Below are positions 33,514 through 44,322 of a DNA stretch of 64,000 nucleotides, one piece after another (the stretch's first letter is position 1; each line of letters opens with the position of its first letter). The DNA comes from Hydrogenophaga sp. BPS33 (GTDB taxonomy: Bacteria; Pseudomonadota; Gammaproteobacteria; Burkholderiales; Burkholderiaceae_C), in assembly GCF_009859475.1 (NCBI RefSeq), contig NZ_CP044550.1:186001-250000 (forward strand). The letters run 5' to 3'. A program made the position numbers and the translations under genes. The notes beneath the pieces are model-generated. The model was not told where the DNA came from. It searched no databases and worked only from the letters and a program-made list of their open reading frames with translations.

Positions 33514-34447
33514 CGACCGCCGCCCACTTTTTCATGTCGGCCTGGATGAACGCGTCGAACTGCGCCGGCGTGGATGCGGCCGGCACCATGCCCTGGGTCG
33601 CCATCCAGGAAGACACGGCGGGGTCTTCCATCGCTTTCTTGATGGCCTGGTGGATCTGGGCCAACACCGCGGGCGGCGTTGCCCGTGGCGCGATGACCCC
33701 GAAGTAGCTTTCCACGTTGAATCCCTTCACCGTGTCCCCGATCGGGGCGGCGTCGGGGAAACCGGGGAGCCGCCGCGGTCCGGCCGGCGCCACCAGCTTC
33801 ACGCGGCCCGCTTGCACCATCGGCAGTTGGGAAATGAACGAGTCGAAGAGCAGCGTGAGCCGGCCGCCGATCAGGTCCTGCTGCGCGGGGGCGCTGCCCT
33901 TGTAGGGCACGTGAACCAGGTCCACGCCGGCCAGCTGGTTCAGCATCAGGCCGGCGAGGTGCGACGTCGAACCGAGTCTCGCCGAGCCGTAGCTCAGCGT
34001 CTTCGGGTTCTTCTTCGCATAGGCGACGAGTTCCGCAACGTTGTTCACGGGCAGGCTGGGTGTGGCAAAGAGCGCGATCGGCAGCGTGCTGATCAGCGTC
34101 ACGCCGGCAAGATCCTTCACCGTGTCATACGGCAGTTGCGCCATGATGCTCGGGTTCACCGCGAGCGATGGGATCACGAGCGCGATCGTATGCCCGTCGG
34201 GCGCCGCCTTCGCGACGAGGTCGGTCCCGATCACCGTGCCGCCGGGTTTGTTCTCGACAACCACCGCCTGGCCCCACGCGGCCTGCATCCGCTGGGCAAG
34301 CATGCGCGTGAGCGCGTCGGCGGAACCGCCGGGCGGGAACGGCACGATGAAGCGCACGGGCTGTGTCGGGAACGTGTTGGCAAAGGCCGGCATCGCACCT
34401 GCGAGCAAGGTGAGGGCGAGCGCGAGGATGGGTCTTCTGGCAAGCAT
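33485..34447 (-). CDS. Bug/TctC substrate-binding protein 1 (cargo A copy 2)
   Basis: Product identical to that at 1421-2383 (320 aa, signal peptide, PVRFIVPFPPGGSAD, HVPYKGSAPA), with the same AGGAGA site. Lies 183 bp downstream of the reductase gene of this unit. Confidence 0.88.
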   Translation of the reverse strand: MLARRPILALALTLLAGAMPAFANTFPTQPVRFIVPFPPGGSADALTRMLAQRMQAAWGQAVVVENKPGGTVIGTDLVAKAAPDGHTIALVIPSLAVNPSIMAQLPYDTVKDLAGVTLISTLPIALFATPSLPVNNVAELVAYAKKNPKTLSYGSARLGSTSHLAGLMLNQLAGVDLVHVPYKGSAPAQQDLIGGRLTLLFDSFISQLPMVQAGRVKLVAPAGPRRLPGFPDAAPIGDTVKGFNVESYFGVIAPRATPPAVLAQIHQAIKKAMEDPAVSSWMATQGMVPAASTPAQFDAFIQADMKKWAAVVKSLGGKIA

Positions 34448-34630
34448 GGCGTTGTCTCCTGGGCATTGCGGCGCGGAAAACGCGCCTGATGCTCCGCATG
34501 CTACGCAGCGGCGACCAGAGCACCTACGGCCAACCGCCATCAAAACTTGCAGGCCAAGGGACGGTCCGATGCCTGGCTGTGCCGTGTGGGTTCGGGCGCG
34601 CAACGCCCGGTCCACGAGTCGCGCAAGCAT

Positions 34631-35572
34631 CTAAAGATCGAGCACCAACTCCTCGGTCAACGAGCCCGAGCAGCAGATCAACATGCTCTTGCCGTGTGTT
34701 CGCTCCTCCTCGGAGAGGACGCAATCGCGATGGTCTGGACGGCCCGCGAGAACCGCGGTCTCACATGCCCCGCAGACCCCCTGCTGACAGGAAGACTGCA
34801 CCGGGATGCCCCGCTGCCGGAGCGATTCCAGAATCGTGCATCCCTTCTGGATTCGGATCTCCTGATTGCTGCGGGCAAGTCGGACGAGGTAGCCTCCGTC
34901 GCGCGACTGCATTTCCTTTGCCTTGAAGCGCTCCAGATGAAGGCGCTCCTTCGGGAGGTGCACGCAGGCGCTCTCGACGCACTCCAGCATTGACTCCGGT
35001 CCGCAGCAGTAGATGTGCGCCCCTTTCGGCGCCTTCGCGACGATGGAGTGGATGTCCAGGCGCGGGGTCCCGGCGTCCTCGCTGAAGCTCACATGGACGC
35101 GCCCGCCCAACCGGGGAGACGACAGGCAGTCAAGGAACGCCGTCGTCTTGCGGCTGCGGCCTCGCATGTACATGGTCCAGGGCTTGCGCAACGCCTCGAG
35201 CCTTTGAGCCATGCTCCACAGCGGCGTGATTCCAATTCCTCCGGCAATGAAGACGCTATGGGCAGCATCCTCCTCGAGAGCAAAGTTGTTGCGCGGCCCG
35301 GCGATGTCGAGCAGCGTCCCGGCCTGGACATGGGCATGCATCGAAGCCGAACCGCCTCGACCCTGGGCCTCACGCTTGACGCCGACAACGTACCTGTGGC
35401 GATCCGACGGATCGTTGGCGAGCGAATAGCTGCGCACGATGCCGCCGGGAATGGTCACGTCAATATGCGCCCCCGCCTCGAACGGCGGCAGCTGTTGGCC
35501 ATCGGCGCTGCGGATGTCGTAGATCAGCACGTCATCGGCGCCGTACGTTATCGAATGCACGCGGGCTTTCAT
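34631..35572 (-). CDS. VanB-type oxygenase reductase (cargo A copy 2)
   Basis: Product identical to that at 2567-3508 (313 aa; RSYS flavin motif, GGIGITP, C262/C267/C270/C300 ferredoxin ligands). Gives a second gene dose of the electron-transfer partner. Confidence 0.93.
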   Translation of the reverse strand: MKARVHSITYGADDVLIYDIRSADGQQLPPFEAGAHIDVTIPGGIVRSYSLANDPSDRHRYVVGVKREAQGRGGSASMHAHVQAGTLLDIAGPRNNFALEEDAAHSVFIAGGIGITPLWSMAQRLEALRKPWTMYMRGRSRKTTAFLDCLSSPRLGGRVHVSFSEDAGTPRLDIHSIVAKAPKGAHIYCCGPESMLECVESACVHLPKERLHLERFKAKEMQSRDGGYLVRLARSNQEIRIQKGCTILESLRQRGIPVQSSCQQGVCGACETAVLAGRPDHRDCVLSEEERTHGKSMLICCSGSLTEELVLDL

Positions 35573-35649
35573 GATTCCCCCATACGGCGTGACGCTACAG
35601 TTGGATCAAGTTCGTTCGCGGTGGCCCGGTGACGGGCTCTTGACGAGAA

Positions 35650-36645
35650 CTACTTGTCAAGAGATATCCCGGCTTTCTGGATCACCCCGCCCCATCTCTT
35701 GTATTCCGACTTCAGATAAACATCGAACTCCTCCGGCGAGAGGCCGCGGGCTTCGACACCCAGCTCCTTGAGCTTATCCTGCACTTCGCGAAGCCCCAGC
35801 ACCTGGCGAATCTCGTCGGCCAGCTTGTGCCTGATCTCGATCGGTGTCCCTGCCGGGGCCACGACCGCGTACCAGGGTCCCGAGACGATCGCCGGATAGC
35901 CAGCCTCGGCGAAAGTGGGAACGTTCGGCAGCACGGCGCTGCGCCTGGTGGAAGCGATAGCGATCGGGCGCAATTGCCCCGAAACGATTCGCGGCACAAG
36001 ATTGATGGTGTCACCTATCATCAGGCTGACACGCCCCGCGAGAACATCGGTGAGCGCCGGCGGAAAACCCTGATACGCGACATGCGTCAGCGCGGTGCCG
36101 GCCTGCTGGTTGATCAATTCGCCCGTGACATGGCCTGTCGTCCCGATGCCCTGAGTCGCGAATGTCATCTTTTCGGGATTGGCTTTGGCGAAGTTGCGCA
36201 GTTCCTCGAAGCTGGAAACCGGCAGCTGCCTGCTCGCGACGAGCACGTTCGGCGCCTCGACCACGACCGTCACGGGCGCAAATGTTGTCGCGTCGTACGG
36301 CAGGCGCTTCATCAGGAAGGGGTTGAGCACCAACGGCCCTTGCGCGGTGAAAAGTAGCGTGTACCCATCCGCCGGAGCCCTGGCCACAAGATCAGTACCG
36401 ACCGTTCCACCGGCGCCCGTGCGGTTCTCCACCACGATCGGTTGATTCAGACGGGTTTCGAGGTGTCTGCCCACCAGGCGTGCCAGCACATCGATGGAAC
36501 CGCCCGCCGTGAATGGAACGACGAACCGGACTGGCTTGGACGGCCACACCTCCTTGGTCTGGGCGTGCGCGTTGCACAGGATGGCCGAGGCGAACAACGC
36601 CACGGCAAGCCTCAAGGAAATTCCACACTTCGATATCCGTTTCAC
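35650..36645 (-). CDS. Bug/TctC substrate-binding protein 2 (cargo A copy 2)
   Basis: Product identical to that at 3586-4581, with the same GTG start behind AAGGAG. Located between the oxygenase and reductase genes of this unit. Confidence 0.9.
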   Translation of the reverse strand: MKRISKCGISLRLAVALFASAILCNAHAQTKEVWPSKPVRFVVPFTAGGSIDVLARLVGRHLETRLNQPIVVENRTGAGGTVGTDLVARAPADGYTLLFTAQGPLVLNPFLMKRLPYDATTFAPVTVVVEAPNVLVASRQLPVSSFEELRNFAKANPEKMTFATQGIGTTGHVTGELINQQAGTALTHVAYQGFPPALTDVLAGRVSLMIGDTINLVPRIVSGQLRPIAIASTRRSAVLPNVPTFAEAGYPAIVSGPWYAVVAPAGTPIEIRHKLADEIRQVLGLREVQDKLKELGVEARGLSPEEFDVYLKSEYKRWGGVIQKAGISLDK

Positions 36646-36677
36646 AGCTGTCTCCTTGCGTACTGTCTTGGGGGGCA

Positions 36678-37958
36678 CTATCGGGCATCGGGCACTGTTG
36701 CCGGATGGCTTCCCGCCTGTTCAGGTGTGATATCCATCGGAAGCAGAATGGCAATGGCGCGGTGCTTGTAGAGTTCGCCGCGCTTCGCCGCCGTCGGGAC
36801 GGTTCCGTCATTTGCGAACTTCTTCGCAACCTCGAGGAGGCGTCTGCGGCATTTCACGATCGCGGTGTCCGAGGTACCCAAGTGCTCCTTGGTCCGGTCT
36901 GCGATCGGCCCCTGGCTCTCCTGCACGGCGAGGTCCTGAAGTTGGGCACTCGGAATTCCGGTGAATGAGCCGCGTCTCTGCAGATCCCGATCCATCAGGT
37001 AATCGTTCGCGCGGTTCCCCTGCGGAATGTAGGTGCCCGGGATCAATCTCGCGTAATCCAGATTTCCAGTCTTGTATTCCGCCAGCTCGTCACTGCCAAG
37101 AGGACGTCCGACGTGATAGCGGACGCGATACCACCAGCAGTTTTCGTCGTCGATGGCAATGAACAGATTGGCTCTGCACACCAGCCCCTCGGCTGTGGGC
37201 ACCAACACGTAGTTGGGCATCAACCACTGGGTGATGCGCCAGTAGTAGTTGCCGTTACCCCCGTCCCTTCGTGCGGAGATTCGCATTCCGAAGTCGGTGT
37301 CTTCGCAGAAGAACCGCGGCGCCCCATCCGCATCCCCGAATTCCTGAAGATTGCCCACGGCAAAGACGTCCTTCTCCATCGGGGCCATGGAATGGTGCAG
37401 GAAGGTCAGGTGGGCCGTGTCGATACTGCCCTCGAGTGCCTGCAGATAGTTGCACTTCATCAGGCACTTGGAAACATGGACGTTCTGCGGAGGAAGGCTC
37501 ATGAATTCCATGTCGGGCAAAGCCGGCATGGACTCTTGCGGGCCGAGATACGCCCAGATGATGCCGCCCGCTTCCCGCACGGGATACGCCTTTGCACGCA
37601 GATTCGGGTTGCAGCGCATGGGGCTTCCTTGCGGTTCGCTGGGCATGTCGAGGATTTCACCCGCCACGCTGAACTTCCAGCCGTGATAGACGCAACGAAG
37701 ACCGCCCTCCTCGTTGCGGCCGAAGAACAGGTCCGCGAGTCGGTGGGGGCAATGCGCGTCGAGCAACCCCACTTTGCCGCTGGAGTCGCGAAAGGCGACA
37801 AAGTCTTCCCCCATCAGCCGCACGCGAACCGGCGGACAGTCCGCTACGGGCAATTCCTCGGAGAGCAGCGCGGGCTGCCAAAACTGCCGGAACACCCGTC
37901 CCATGGCAGCGCCTGGACCCATCCGAGTCAAGGTCTCATTGCTCTCGGAATTCGACAT
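36678..37958 (-). CDS. Rieske aromatic oxygenase alpha subunit (cargo A copy 2)
   Basis: Product identical to that at 4614-5894 (426 aa; Rieske ligands C70/H72/C89/H92 and iron-site residues D180/H183/H188). Complete with its own promoter, so this copy should be expressed. Confidence 0.93.
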   Translation of the reverse strand: MSNSESNETLTRMGPGAAMGRVFRQFWQPALLSEELPVADCPPVRVRLMGEDFVAFRDSSGKVGLLDAHCPHRLADLFFGRNEEGGLRCVYHGWKFSVAGEILDMPSEPQGSPMRCNPNLRAKAYPVREAGGIIWAYLGPQESMPALPDMEFMSLPPQNVHVSKCLMKCNYLQALEGSIDTAHLTFLHHSMAPMEKDVFAVGNLQEFGDADGAPRFFCEDTDFGMRISARRDGGNGNYYWRITQWLMPNYVLVPTAEGLVCRANLFIAIDDENCWWYRVRYHVGRPLGSDELAEYKTGNLDYARLIPGTYIPQGNRANDYLMDRDLQRRGSFTGIPSAQLQDLAVQESQGPIADRTKEHLGTSDTAIVKCRRRLLEVAKKFANDGTVPTAAKRGELYKHRAIAILLPMDITPEQAGSHPATVPDAR

Positions 37959-37974
37959 ACCCGATCTCCTTCAA

Positions 37975-38021
37975 AATTAGTAGCGGTTCGCTATTATTGG
38001 GTCGTCGTTCATGGCTGTCAA
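37975..38021 (-). promoter_or_regulatory. Oxygenase promoter and palindromic operator (cargo A copy 2)
   Basis: Same TTGACA, 17-bp spacer and AATAAT as at 5911-5957, with the -10 box inside the AATAATAGCG/CGCTACTAATT palindrome. Confidence 0.65.
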
Positions 38022-38047
38022 CTGCGGTGGCCCCATAGAATCAACGG

Positions 38048-38527
38048 ATGCGTACCCCGAACAGCGTCCCTCTCGAAAACAGGATTTCCTACCGTTGTCT
38101 TTCGATCGCCACGCGCATCACGCGCTTTCTTGCGCCGAGGTGGAAGGATGAGTTCGGCCTGACGGTGATCGGTTGGCGAGTCATGGCGGTCATCGGTCGA
38201 TTCGAGCCGATCTCTGCCAAGGAAGTGGCCGCGAGGACGAGCACGGACGCCTTCTTCGTTGCCCGCGCAATCGAAAAGCTGGTCGAACAGGGCTATGTCA
38301 AGAAGGCAGTGGACATGCATGACAGGAGGCGCCTGAGCTTGAGCCTGTCCACGCCCGGCAAAAAGGTCCACCGGCACGTCGAGGCCATGATCAGTCAGGT
38401 GGAGGCCGACCTGCTTGCCGAAGTTTCGGCGGCGGATGCGAAGACTTTCTTCCACGTGATGTCGGTTCTCGGGGACCGCGCCGCACGACTGAGTGCTCCG
38501 GACGCTGCGTCCGGAGAAGCCGCCTGA
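38048..38527 (+). CDS. MarR-family regulator (cargo A copy 2)
   Basis: Product identical to the 159-aa regulator at 5984-6463, with complete helix-turn-helix and wing. It could regulate all three oxygenase promoters in trans. Confidence 0.9.
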   Translation: MRTPNSVPLENRISYRCLSIATRITRFLAPRWKDEFGLTVIGWRVMAVIGRFEPISAKEVAARTSTDAFFVARAIEKLVEQGYVKKAVDMHDRRRLSLSLSTPGKKVHRHVEAMISQVEADLLAEVSAADAKTFFHVMSVLGDRAARLSAPDAASGEAA

Positions 38528-38554
38528 AGGCTCACATGTTTCGCGCTGCGCTGG

Positions 38555-38890
38555 TCATTGCGCCAGCACGCTGGCGACACGCTCTTTCTCGGTGAGCGTT
38601 GGGCCACGGCGCGATCCAAGGAATTTCGCTTGGGCGTACTGCCCGATCAGAATGGTGAGTTCGACCCGCGGCATGAGCGCGAAAATCCGGTCATGCCACA
38701 GTGGCGCGCATTCAGGACGCGGCGGCAAGTCGCCTCCAGCACCTCGCCCGGGATAACACATCCCCATTGGAACGATCGCGCACTTGCGCACGTCATGGAA
38801 CGTTGCGTCATCCACTCCCAGCCATTCGCGCAGGCGCTTGCCACTGGCGTCATTCCAGGGGACGCCGCTCCCATTCCTGTTGGCGGTCAT
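38555..38890 (-). pseudogene. Uracil-DNA glycosylase family fragment (cargo A copy 2)
   Basis: Same fragment as at 6491-6826, lacking both ends of the protein. Confidence 0.7.
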
Positions 38891-38903
38891 CGGACTGCTT
38901 CGG

Positions 38904-39773
38904 TCATGGTGGCTGCAAGATGAACGCACTACGACCTACCATTCGAACCCGGCCCTGACACACCAGCACCGCGGCCGCGATCAAGTTCGCGTCGAGCAGC
39001 TCGCGAGCCTTGGCCTCCCCGGCGTCCAGGGCGTCGTGCACCACGGTTTCCGGGAGAGCCGGTACGGCCACTGTCACGAGGCGGTCGCCCAAGTCCGAAT
39101 CCGGTTGCAACTCCCGGGCAGGCCGGCGAACGACAAGCGGGTGATCGACGTTGACCGCGTTGGCGACCGCTGTTGCGGCGGCGTCCGCCTGCGCAGCCGT
39201 CAATGCGAGGATGGTCACACTGTCCGCGATGCCGAGCGAGAAGCTCCGCCCCGGCCATCCACTCGTCGCAACACCACGGACTGGGTTCGCGGCATCGATG
39301 TTCAGGTGGAGCCGTTTTCCGGGATCGTGTGCCGCGTGCGGATCAGAGATGTCGGGCACAACCGCAATGCGCATTCGTTCGCCCGCTTCAAGATGCAGGG
39401 CAATGTCGCCTCCGTTGTTGATGGCGGCTCGCCTGACACCGGCAGTCCGATAGAAATCCACGATTTCATCCGAGACGGATCCGGCCACGGCCGCCATCGG
39501 CGTGATGAAGTCGCGCGCGAATGGACGACAAGCGCTCCACATTCGCCGGGCGACAGGGCCCACCATCCCGCATTGGACTCGCGGGTCGATCGCTTGCCGA
39601 AGGTCGGGAAGTTCGGCGACCAATTCCGGCAGGATCTGCCCGAAACGTGCCCAGGCCTTCGCGTGGGCTTCTTCGATCACGGCGCTCTCGCCCAGCGCGA
39701 AGATCACCAGGTCGATGGGACCGTGCTGGAAGTGGATACGGCCCTGATCGAGCCGGCCGCATACAGGGCCCAC
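38904..39773 (-). CDS. UPF0280 family protein (cargo A copy 2)
   Basis: Product identical to that at 6840-7709 (289 aa from GTG). Follows the truncated upstream frame by one base. Confidence 0.8.
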   Translation of the reverse strand: MGPVCGRLDQGRIHFQHGPIDLVIFALGESAVIEEAHAKAWARFGQILPELVAELPDLRQAIDPRVQCGMVGPVARRMWSACRPFARDFITPMAAVAGSVSDEIVDFYRTAGVRRAAINNGGDIALHLEAGERMRIAVVPDISDPHAAHDPGKRLHLNIDAANPVRGVATSGWPGRSFSLGIADSVTILALTAAQADAAATAVANAVNVDHPLVVRRPARELQPDSDLGDRLVTVAVPALPETVVHDALDAGEAKARELLDANLIAAAVLVCQGRVRMVGRSAFILQPP

Positions 39774-39774
39774 G

Positions 39775-39923
39775 TCATTCGCCGATCGTACGCACCTCGT
39801 AGCCCCGCGGCGGCGCCTGCAGTGCTGTCCGGGCACGGCTCAACGCGGCATCGACGGAAAACACCTGGTCGCTGTGGCCGCCGAAGTCGAGGTAGTCCGC
39901 CATGGTCATCGAGAATTCGATGG
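39775..39923 (-). pseudogene. C-terminal remnant upstream of UPF0280 (cargo A copy 2)
   Basis: Same remnant as at 7711-7859, cut by IS1071 copy 3 at the same base (GATGG/GGGGTCTCC). Confidence 0.5.
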
Positions 39924-42900
39924 GGGGTCTCCTCGTTTTCAGTGCAATAAGTGACGGTACGAAAAGCTAGCACTGGCGCGGAGGTGGTGTTGGTAGATCG
40001 TTGATTTCATTGACTTTCCTGTTCACTTTCAAATCTGCGATTCGTGGCGTCAAACCGTGGTCGGTTTCATCCATTGGTGCCAGTTATCGATGCATTTGGC
40101 CGCGAAGGCAGGATTTGGTCAGCATAGCGGTCAACCGGGAAGCGAAACACACCCCGCAAGTTGATGCTCTCCAGCCTGGTGGGCGCAATCTTCCCGATCA
40201 GTTCCGGTGGAATGACCTGGCGGCGGTTCGACCAGCGATCCAGGACCGCCTGCATCTGTGAGGTATTCCACGCCATCACGATGTTGGCCATCAGGCTCAA
40301 CGCATCGGCCACAGCCTGCATTTCATCGACACGTTTGGCCTGCGCCGGGCTGATCCGGCCGGTATAAATGGCGCGCTTGAGGGCGTTAACAGCCTCGCCC
40401 CGATTGAGCACCCGGCGCAACTCGTTCCTGAAAGCGTCCTTGACAAAGTAGTCAGCCAAAAACGCCGTACGCAGCAACCGCCCCAATTGCACGCCAGCCT
40501 CATAGATTGGATCGCCCTGGGCGGCAGAACCGAACCGCGCAAGAGCTGCCACCGCACTGGCATGTCCGCTCATGACCGAGGCTGCCAGGTGCACCAGACT
40601 ATCCCAATGCTTTTCGATCAAAGCGACGTCGACATTGGCTTCGCACACCGCAGCGATTTCTGCGGGCACTTTGGTGCCGCGTGGCACAAAGAGGTGGCGC
40701 TGTTTGAGTTCCTTCAACCGCGGGCAAAGATCAAAACCAAGCAAACGGGCATGTGACATGGCAAAGTCGGTGTAGCCATGGGTATCCACAGCAAGCTGGC
40801 TGGTCTCCAGCTTTTCTTGGCGGATGACACCTTCAATGGCCACGCCCGCCTGGCGCTCATTGAGCACAAAGGGCTGCGCATGGAAGATGCCCCACCGGTC
40901 TTTTACATGGGAGTAGATTCCAATGGAAGGTGTGTTGCGCCGAGGATCAAGCCGGGCTTGCCACACCCGTTTGGTGGTCTCCATGCTCATCATGTCAGAA
41001 GATGCCAAATCGGACCGCCCCCAGGTGGCGGCAATCGGGTGTCGCTGCATGAATTCCAGCACAGCCTGGCAGGCCTGGCTCAGACGCCGTTCGTCCCGCG
41101 CCCAGCGCATGGCCTGGCGAATGCTGGTGGCAGACAATTGCGGAATCATGCGCGCGCATTCGACCGCAGTCAGACTGGTGCCGTGGGCCATGATGCCGGC
41201 ATAGACCATCAGCAGCTCGTCGGTAGAGCGCGGCTCACGTCCGAGCATGATCCAGCTAAAGCGCACCTGGGCGTCAACGGCCAGAATCACTTCCGGCAAT
41301 TGAACCTCACCGATGCGGTGATCCAAAGCCGCGCGCAGCTTGGTCACTTCTGGGTCTTCGTCCTCTGCGGGCAATGGCGACAAATGGAGTTCATCATCCA
41401 CGCGCAGTACGCCACTGCGGGCTGCAGCGGCCACCGCATCGACACCGGCAGTTACTCTGGCCAGCAAAGGCTTCAAGAAAGTGGCAGCCTTGCTGGGTAA
41501 CGATAGACGGGCATAGTGTTTCTTGGACTCTGCCTGCCAACGCTCGTCCGTGAAGAACAAGCGCGCACGACCCCGAAAGCTCAGGCTGTGCTCAATCCAG
41601 ACCGAGCCATTGCGCACCGCGCGGCGCAGGGCAAACAGGGTGGCCACCTCCAACGCCTGAAACGCCCGTTCCCGGTCTGGGCTGGAGATCGAAACCTGCC
41701 AGATCATTCCCAGACTTGGTGCCACCACTTCAACTGGCAGCTTTCTGGATCCTTTGAGATATAAAGCTTGCAGCTTGGCAAGGTACTCGATGGCAGGATG
41801 CTCGCCGGTGGCCTGCCAGGGCAGCTTTGCAATGGCGACGAGCAACGACCGCACGGGGCGAATTCCATCAATCAATCCCTCGCGGACCAGGGAGGCCCTG
41901 CTCGGTGGTTTGCGTTTCTGGGTTTCGGTGATCAAGGCTTCAAGACGGGCACGCAACTCAGCATCTGGCACCGCACCTTGCGCGCTCAAGGCAACAAGTT
42001 CGCCGAGCAGCGTTTTGTACATTGCGGCCCAATTGACGGTAGCGGGGACATCGGCGGCAGCCTGACGCCACAGATCGGCGATCCGGCGCTGCACCATAAG
42101 GATCAACTGGTCTGTGGTGGTGAACAGGCAATACCGAAGAAAGCATGCGACCTCCACGGTGCGCGCTGGCTCTTTGATCTTGGCTCCGGCTGAGGGCGGC
42201 CTGGAGACAAGTCGGCGCGCGTAGCGGCGCAAGATGAGATCGGGGATGTCTGCCAGGTGCTTATGAACGTCCAGCGTGTAAAGCAGGTCGATGCGCTCCA
42301 GTACCTCGCTGATTTGGCGGGTTGAGTGTTTCGCCGGTGCAGCCCATAGCCAACTCTGCTGGGTTTGTCCATCTGGGCGCAGCTCTGAAACTGAGGCTCG
42401 CCAGCGATCAAGTGTTGCTGGATCAACGCTGGCGGCGATGGCGGTGCCTGTTTCAACTTCAAGCTGGGCAAGTGCCGCCGCAATCAGTGTCCGAATTGCC
42501 CGCTCGTGCACGATCACCAGCTTGTTCTTGTACAGCCATTGACGCGCCCGCACGAGTAGCTGATCGCGGTCGGCGCAGCGCGCCACTTCGTCGCGCAGTT
42601 CACGTACCAGTGAGCGGCGCTGGTGCTCGCTCATCCACTGGAATCCAAGGACCGTGCAGGCTACTTGTTGGTGATCGAATAGCGTGCGCCCGCGTTCATA
42701 CATGGCTCTCAGCGAGGCGACTTCTGGTGCTGCAATGCCAAGCTCGTTGCCAAGGTGGCGCCACAAGGCTACTGGAATTACCCGAAAGGCACCGAGCAAA
42801 CGCCCACTCATGCGCAGGAAACCAATATGGAGCGCCAGACCAAGCTTGTGGGAATCACCTCGGCGTGCATTGATTGCGTCGCGCTCGGCACCATCGAAGG

Positions 42901-43127
42901 TGAAAAATGCCTTCATCTCGAAGTCGCTGATATCGCGGGGGAGCCCACGCATCCCCAAAAACGTTGTGTGCCAACCCTGCATCGTGAACCTCAAAAGTGG
43001 GAGGCCACCATACCCGTTTACAAAGCGAACAGGAAAGTCAATGAAATCAACGGTCTACCCAGACCACCCCCGCGCCAGTGCTAGCTTTGCGTACCGTCAC
43101 TTATTGCACTGAAAACGAGGAGACCCC
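39924..43127 (-). mobile_element. IS1071 copy 3 (complete)
   Basis: 3,204 bp, flanked by GATGG (end of cargo A copy 2) and CAGAA (start of cargo A copy 3). These are exactly the ends of the cargo, so this element is the internal joint of a head-to-tail duplication. Confidence 0.97.
40067..42982 (-). CDS. tnpA: IS1071 transposase TnpA (copy 3)
   Basis: Intact 971-aa transposase with product identical to the other copies. Confidence 0.97.
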   Translation of the reverse strand: MQGWHTTFLGMRGLPRDISDFEMKAFFTFDGAERDAINARRGDSHKLGLALHIGFLRMSGRLLGAFRVIPVALWRHLGNELGIAAPEVASLRAMYERGRTLFDHQQVACTVLGFQWMSEHQRRSLVRELRDEVARCADRDQLLVRARQWLYKNKLVIVHERAIRTLIAAALAQLEVETGTAIAASVDPATLDRWRASVSELRPDGQTQQSWLWAAPAKHSTRQISEVLERIDLLYTLDVHKHLADIPDLILRRYARRLVSRPPSAGAKIKEPARTVEVACFLRYCLFTTTDQLILMVQRRIADLWRQAAADVPATVNWAAMYKTLLGELVALSAQGAVPDAELRARLEALITETQKRKPPSRASLVREGLIDGIRPVRSLLVAIAKLPWQATGEHPAIEYLAKLQALYLKGSRKLPVEVVAPSLGMIWQVSISSPDRERAFQALEVATLFALRRAVRNGSVWIEHSLSFRGRARLFFTDERWQAESKKHYARLSLPSKAATFLKPLLARVTAGVDAVAAAARSGVLRVDDELHLSPLPAEDEDPEVTKLRAALDHRIGEVQLPEVILAVDAQVRFSWIMLGREPRSTDELLMVYAGIMAHGTSLTAVECARMIPQLSATSIRQAMRWARDERRLSQACQAVLEFMQRHPIAATWGRSDLASSDMMSMETTKRVWQARLDPRRNTPSIGIYSHVKDRWGIFHAQPFVLNERQAGVAIEGVIRQEKLETSQLAVDTHGYTDFAMSHARLLGFDLCPRLKELKQRHLFVPRGTKVPAEIAAVCEANVDVALIEKHWDSLVHLAASVMSGHASAVAALARFGSAAQGDPIYEAGVQLGRLLRTAFLADYFVKDAFRNELRRVLNRGEAVNALKRAIYTGRISPAQAKRVDEMQAVADALSLMANIVMAWNTSQMQAVLDRWSNRRQVIPPELIGKIAPTRLESINLRGVFRFPVDRYADQILPSRPNASITGTNG

Positions 43128-43418
43128 CAGAAACTCCTTGTGGGTTTGGCGGCGGCAACGAGTTCGACATCCAGCGACGGTGTGAGCAGCTCGTGCGATC
43201 GCGGGCCGTATGCCGCTTCCGCCCACTCGTAGGAAGTGCCGACCTCGTTCGCGAACGACTGCACGGTGGGAACGCGATTCGCTTGGCTCCATCGCGCCGC
43301 GTTAACGATCTGGGCGACATAACGGTCCACCAGGTCCGGCCGCTCCTTCACAAGCTGCGCGCTCACTGTCAGCGTGGCGGGCTGCTGGTTGCTGCCGCGA
43401 ACGTGGGGGTCGGGGTGG
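43128..43418 (-). pseudogene. ABC-type substrate-binding protein remnant (cargo A copy 3)
   Basis: Same relic as at 255-545, next to IS1071 copy 3. Confidence 0.55.
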
Positions 43419-44322
43419 TCGCCCCATCGACCTCTTCCCGCGCAAGGCATGGTGCCGCCTCGCCACGCGCCATGCGAAGAACCTGCTGTCCGAGGACATG
43501 CTGCCGCATGACCGGGCCGGCCACCCGCGGCTGCGCGAAGCCGTCGCCAATCGCGTGAGGCTCGTGCGCGGCGGTGTGCAGGTCGTCCCGTTTCCGTGCA
43601 TGGCAGGGAGCACCGCCGCCCTGCCTTCGGCGAAGCTCGCCATCTGTTGCCCGGCCGACTTTGCGTTCACGGGCGAGCCATGGAGCGCGGACGCGCTCGC
43701 GGAGCTGGTCGGGTGGTCGCGCAAGCACGCGGGCTGGCTGGTCGAAGACGACCGTGACCTCGACCTGTACGAAACGGGCCCGCATGAAGCGGTCCTTGCC
43801 CGGGGCGCAAGCGCCGAACGAACGATCTATCTCGGCTCGTTCGAGCGCAGCGTGTTCCCCGAGGTGGGCTGCGGCTTCATCGTCGCTCCCCACGAACTGG
43901 TCCAGTCTTTCTCCGCCGCTGCGCAGCAGCAGGCGTACAACTCGCCGCTGCAGATGCAGCGCACGCTGTTTGATTTCATCACGCAAGGCTATATCGGGCG
44001 TCACGCCAACCGGCTTCGCAAAGCCCATGGGGAGCGGCGCAAGGCGGCGCTGGCGGCCTTGCGCAGGGGCGCTTTCACGGGAGATCTCTCGTTCCAGGCC
44101 GCGGGTTCCTACCTGGTGGCGAGCTTTCGAAACGTGAGCGAACCGGGGCTGCTGGAACGCGCTCTCGAAGAAAATCGCGTCGGGGCGCGCGTGCTTGCGC
44201 GTCCAGGCAGGCGTGAGCAGCTGCTGCTGGTGGGCTATGCAGGCGCGCCGCGTGAAGAGCTCTTCGCCGCGATCGGCGTGCTCGACGCGCTGCTTACGCG
44301 ATCTTGCCGCCGAGTGACTTGA
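43414..44322 (+). pseudogene. MocR-type regulator relic (cargo A copy 3)
   Basis: Same relic and same lesions as at 541-1449. Confidence 0.65.

Larger units (their letters stand above)
29115..39923. repeat. Tandem unit 1: IS1071 copy 2 plus complete cargo A (10,809 bp)
   Basis: First of two directly repeated IS1071+cargo units. The unit length equals 3,204 + 7,605 bp. The next unit starts directly at 39924 with the same order and orientation. Such head-to-tail arrays arise by unequal recombination between directly repeated IS1071 copies or from unresolved transposition products. Confidence 0.95.
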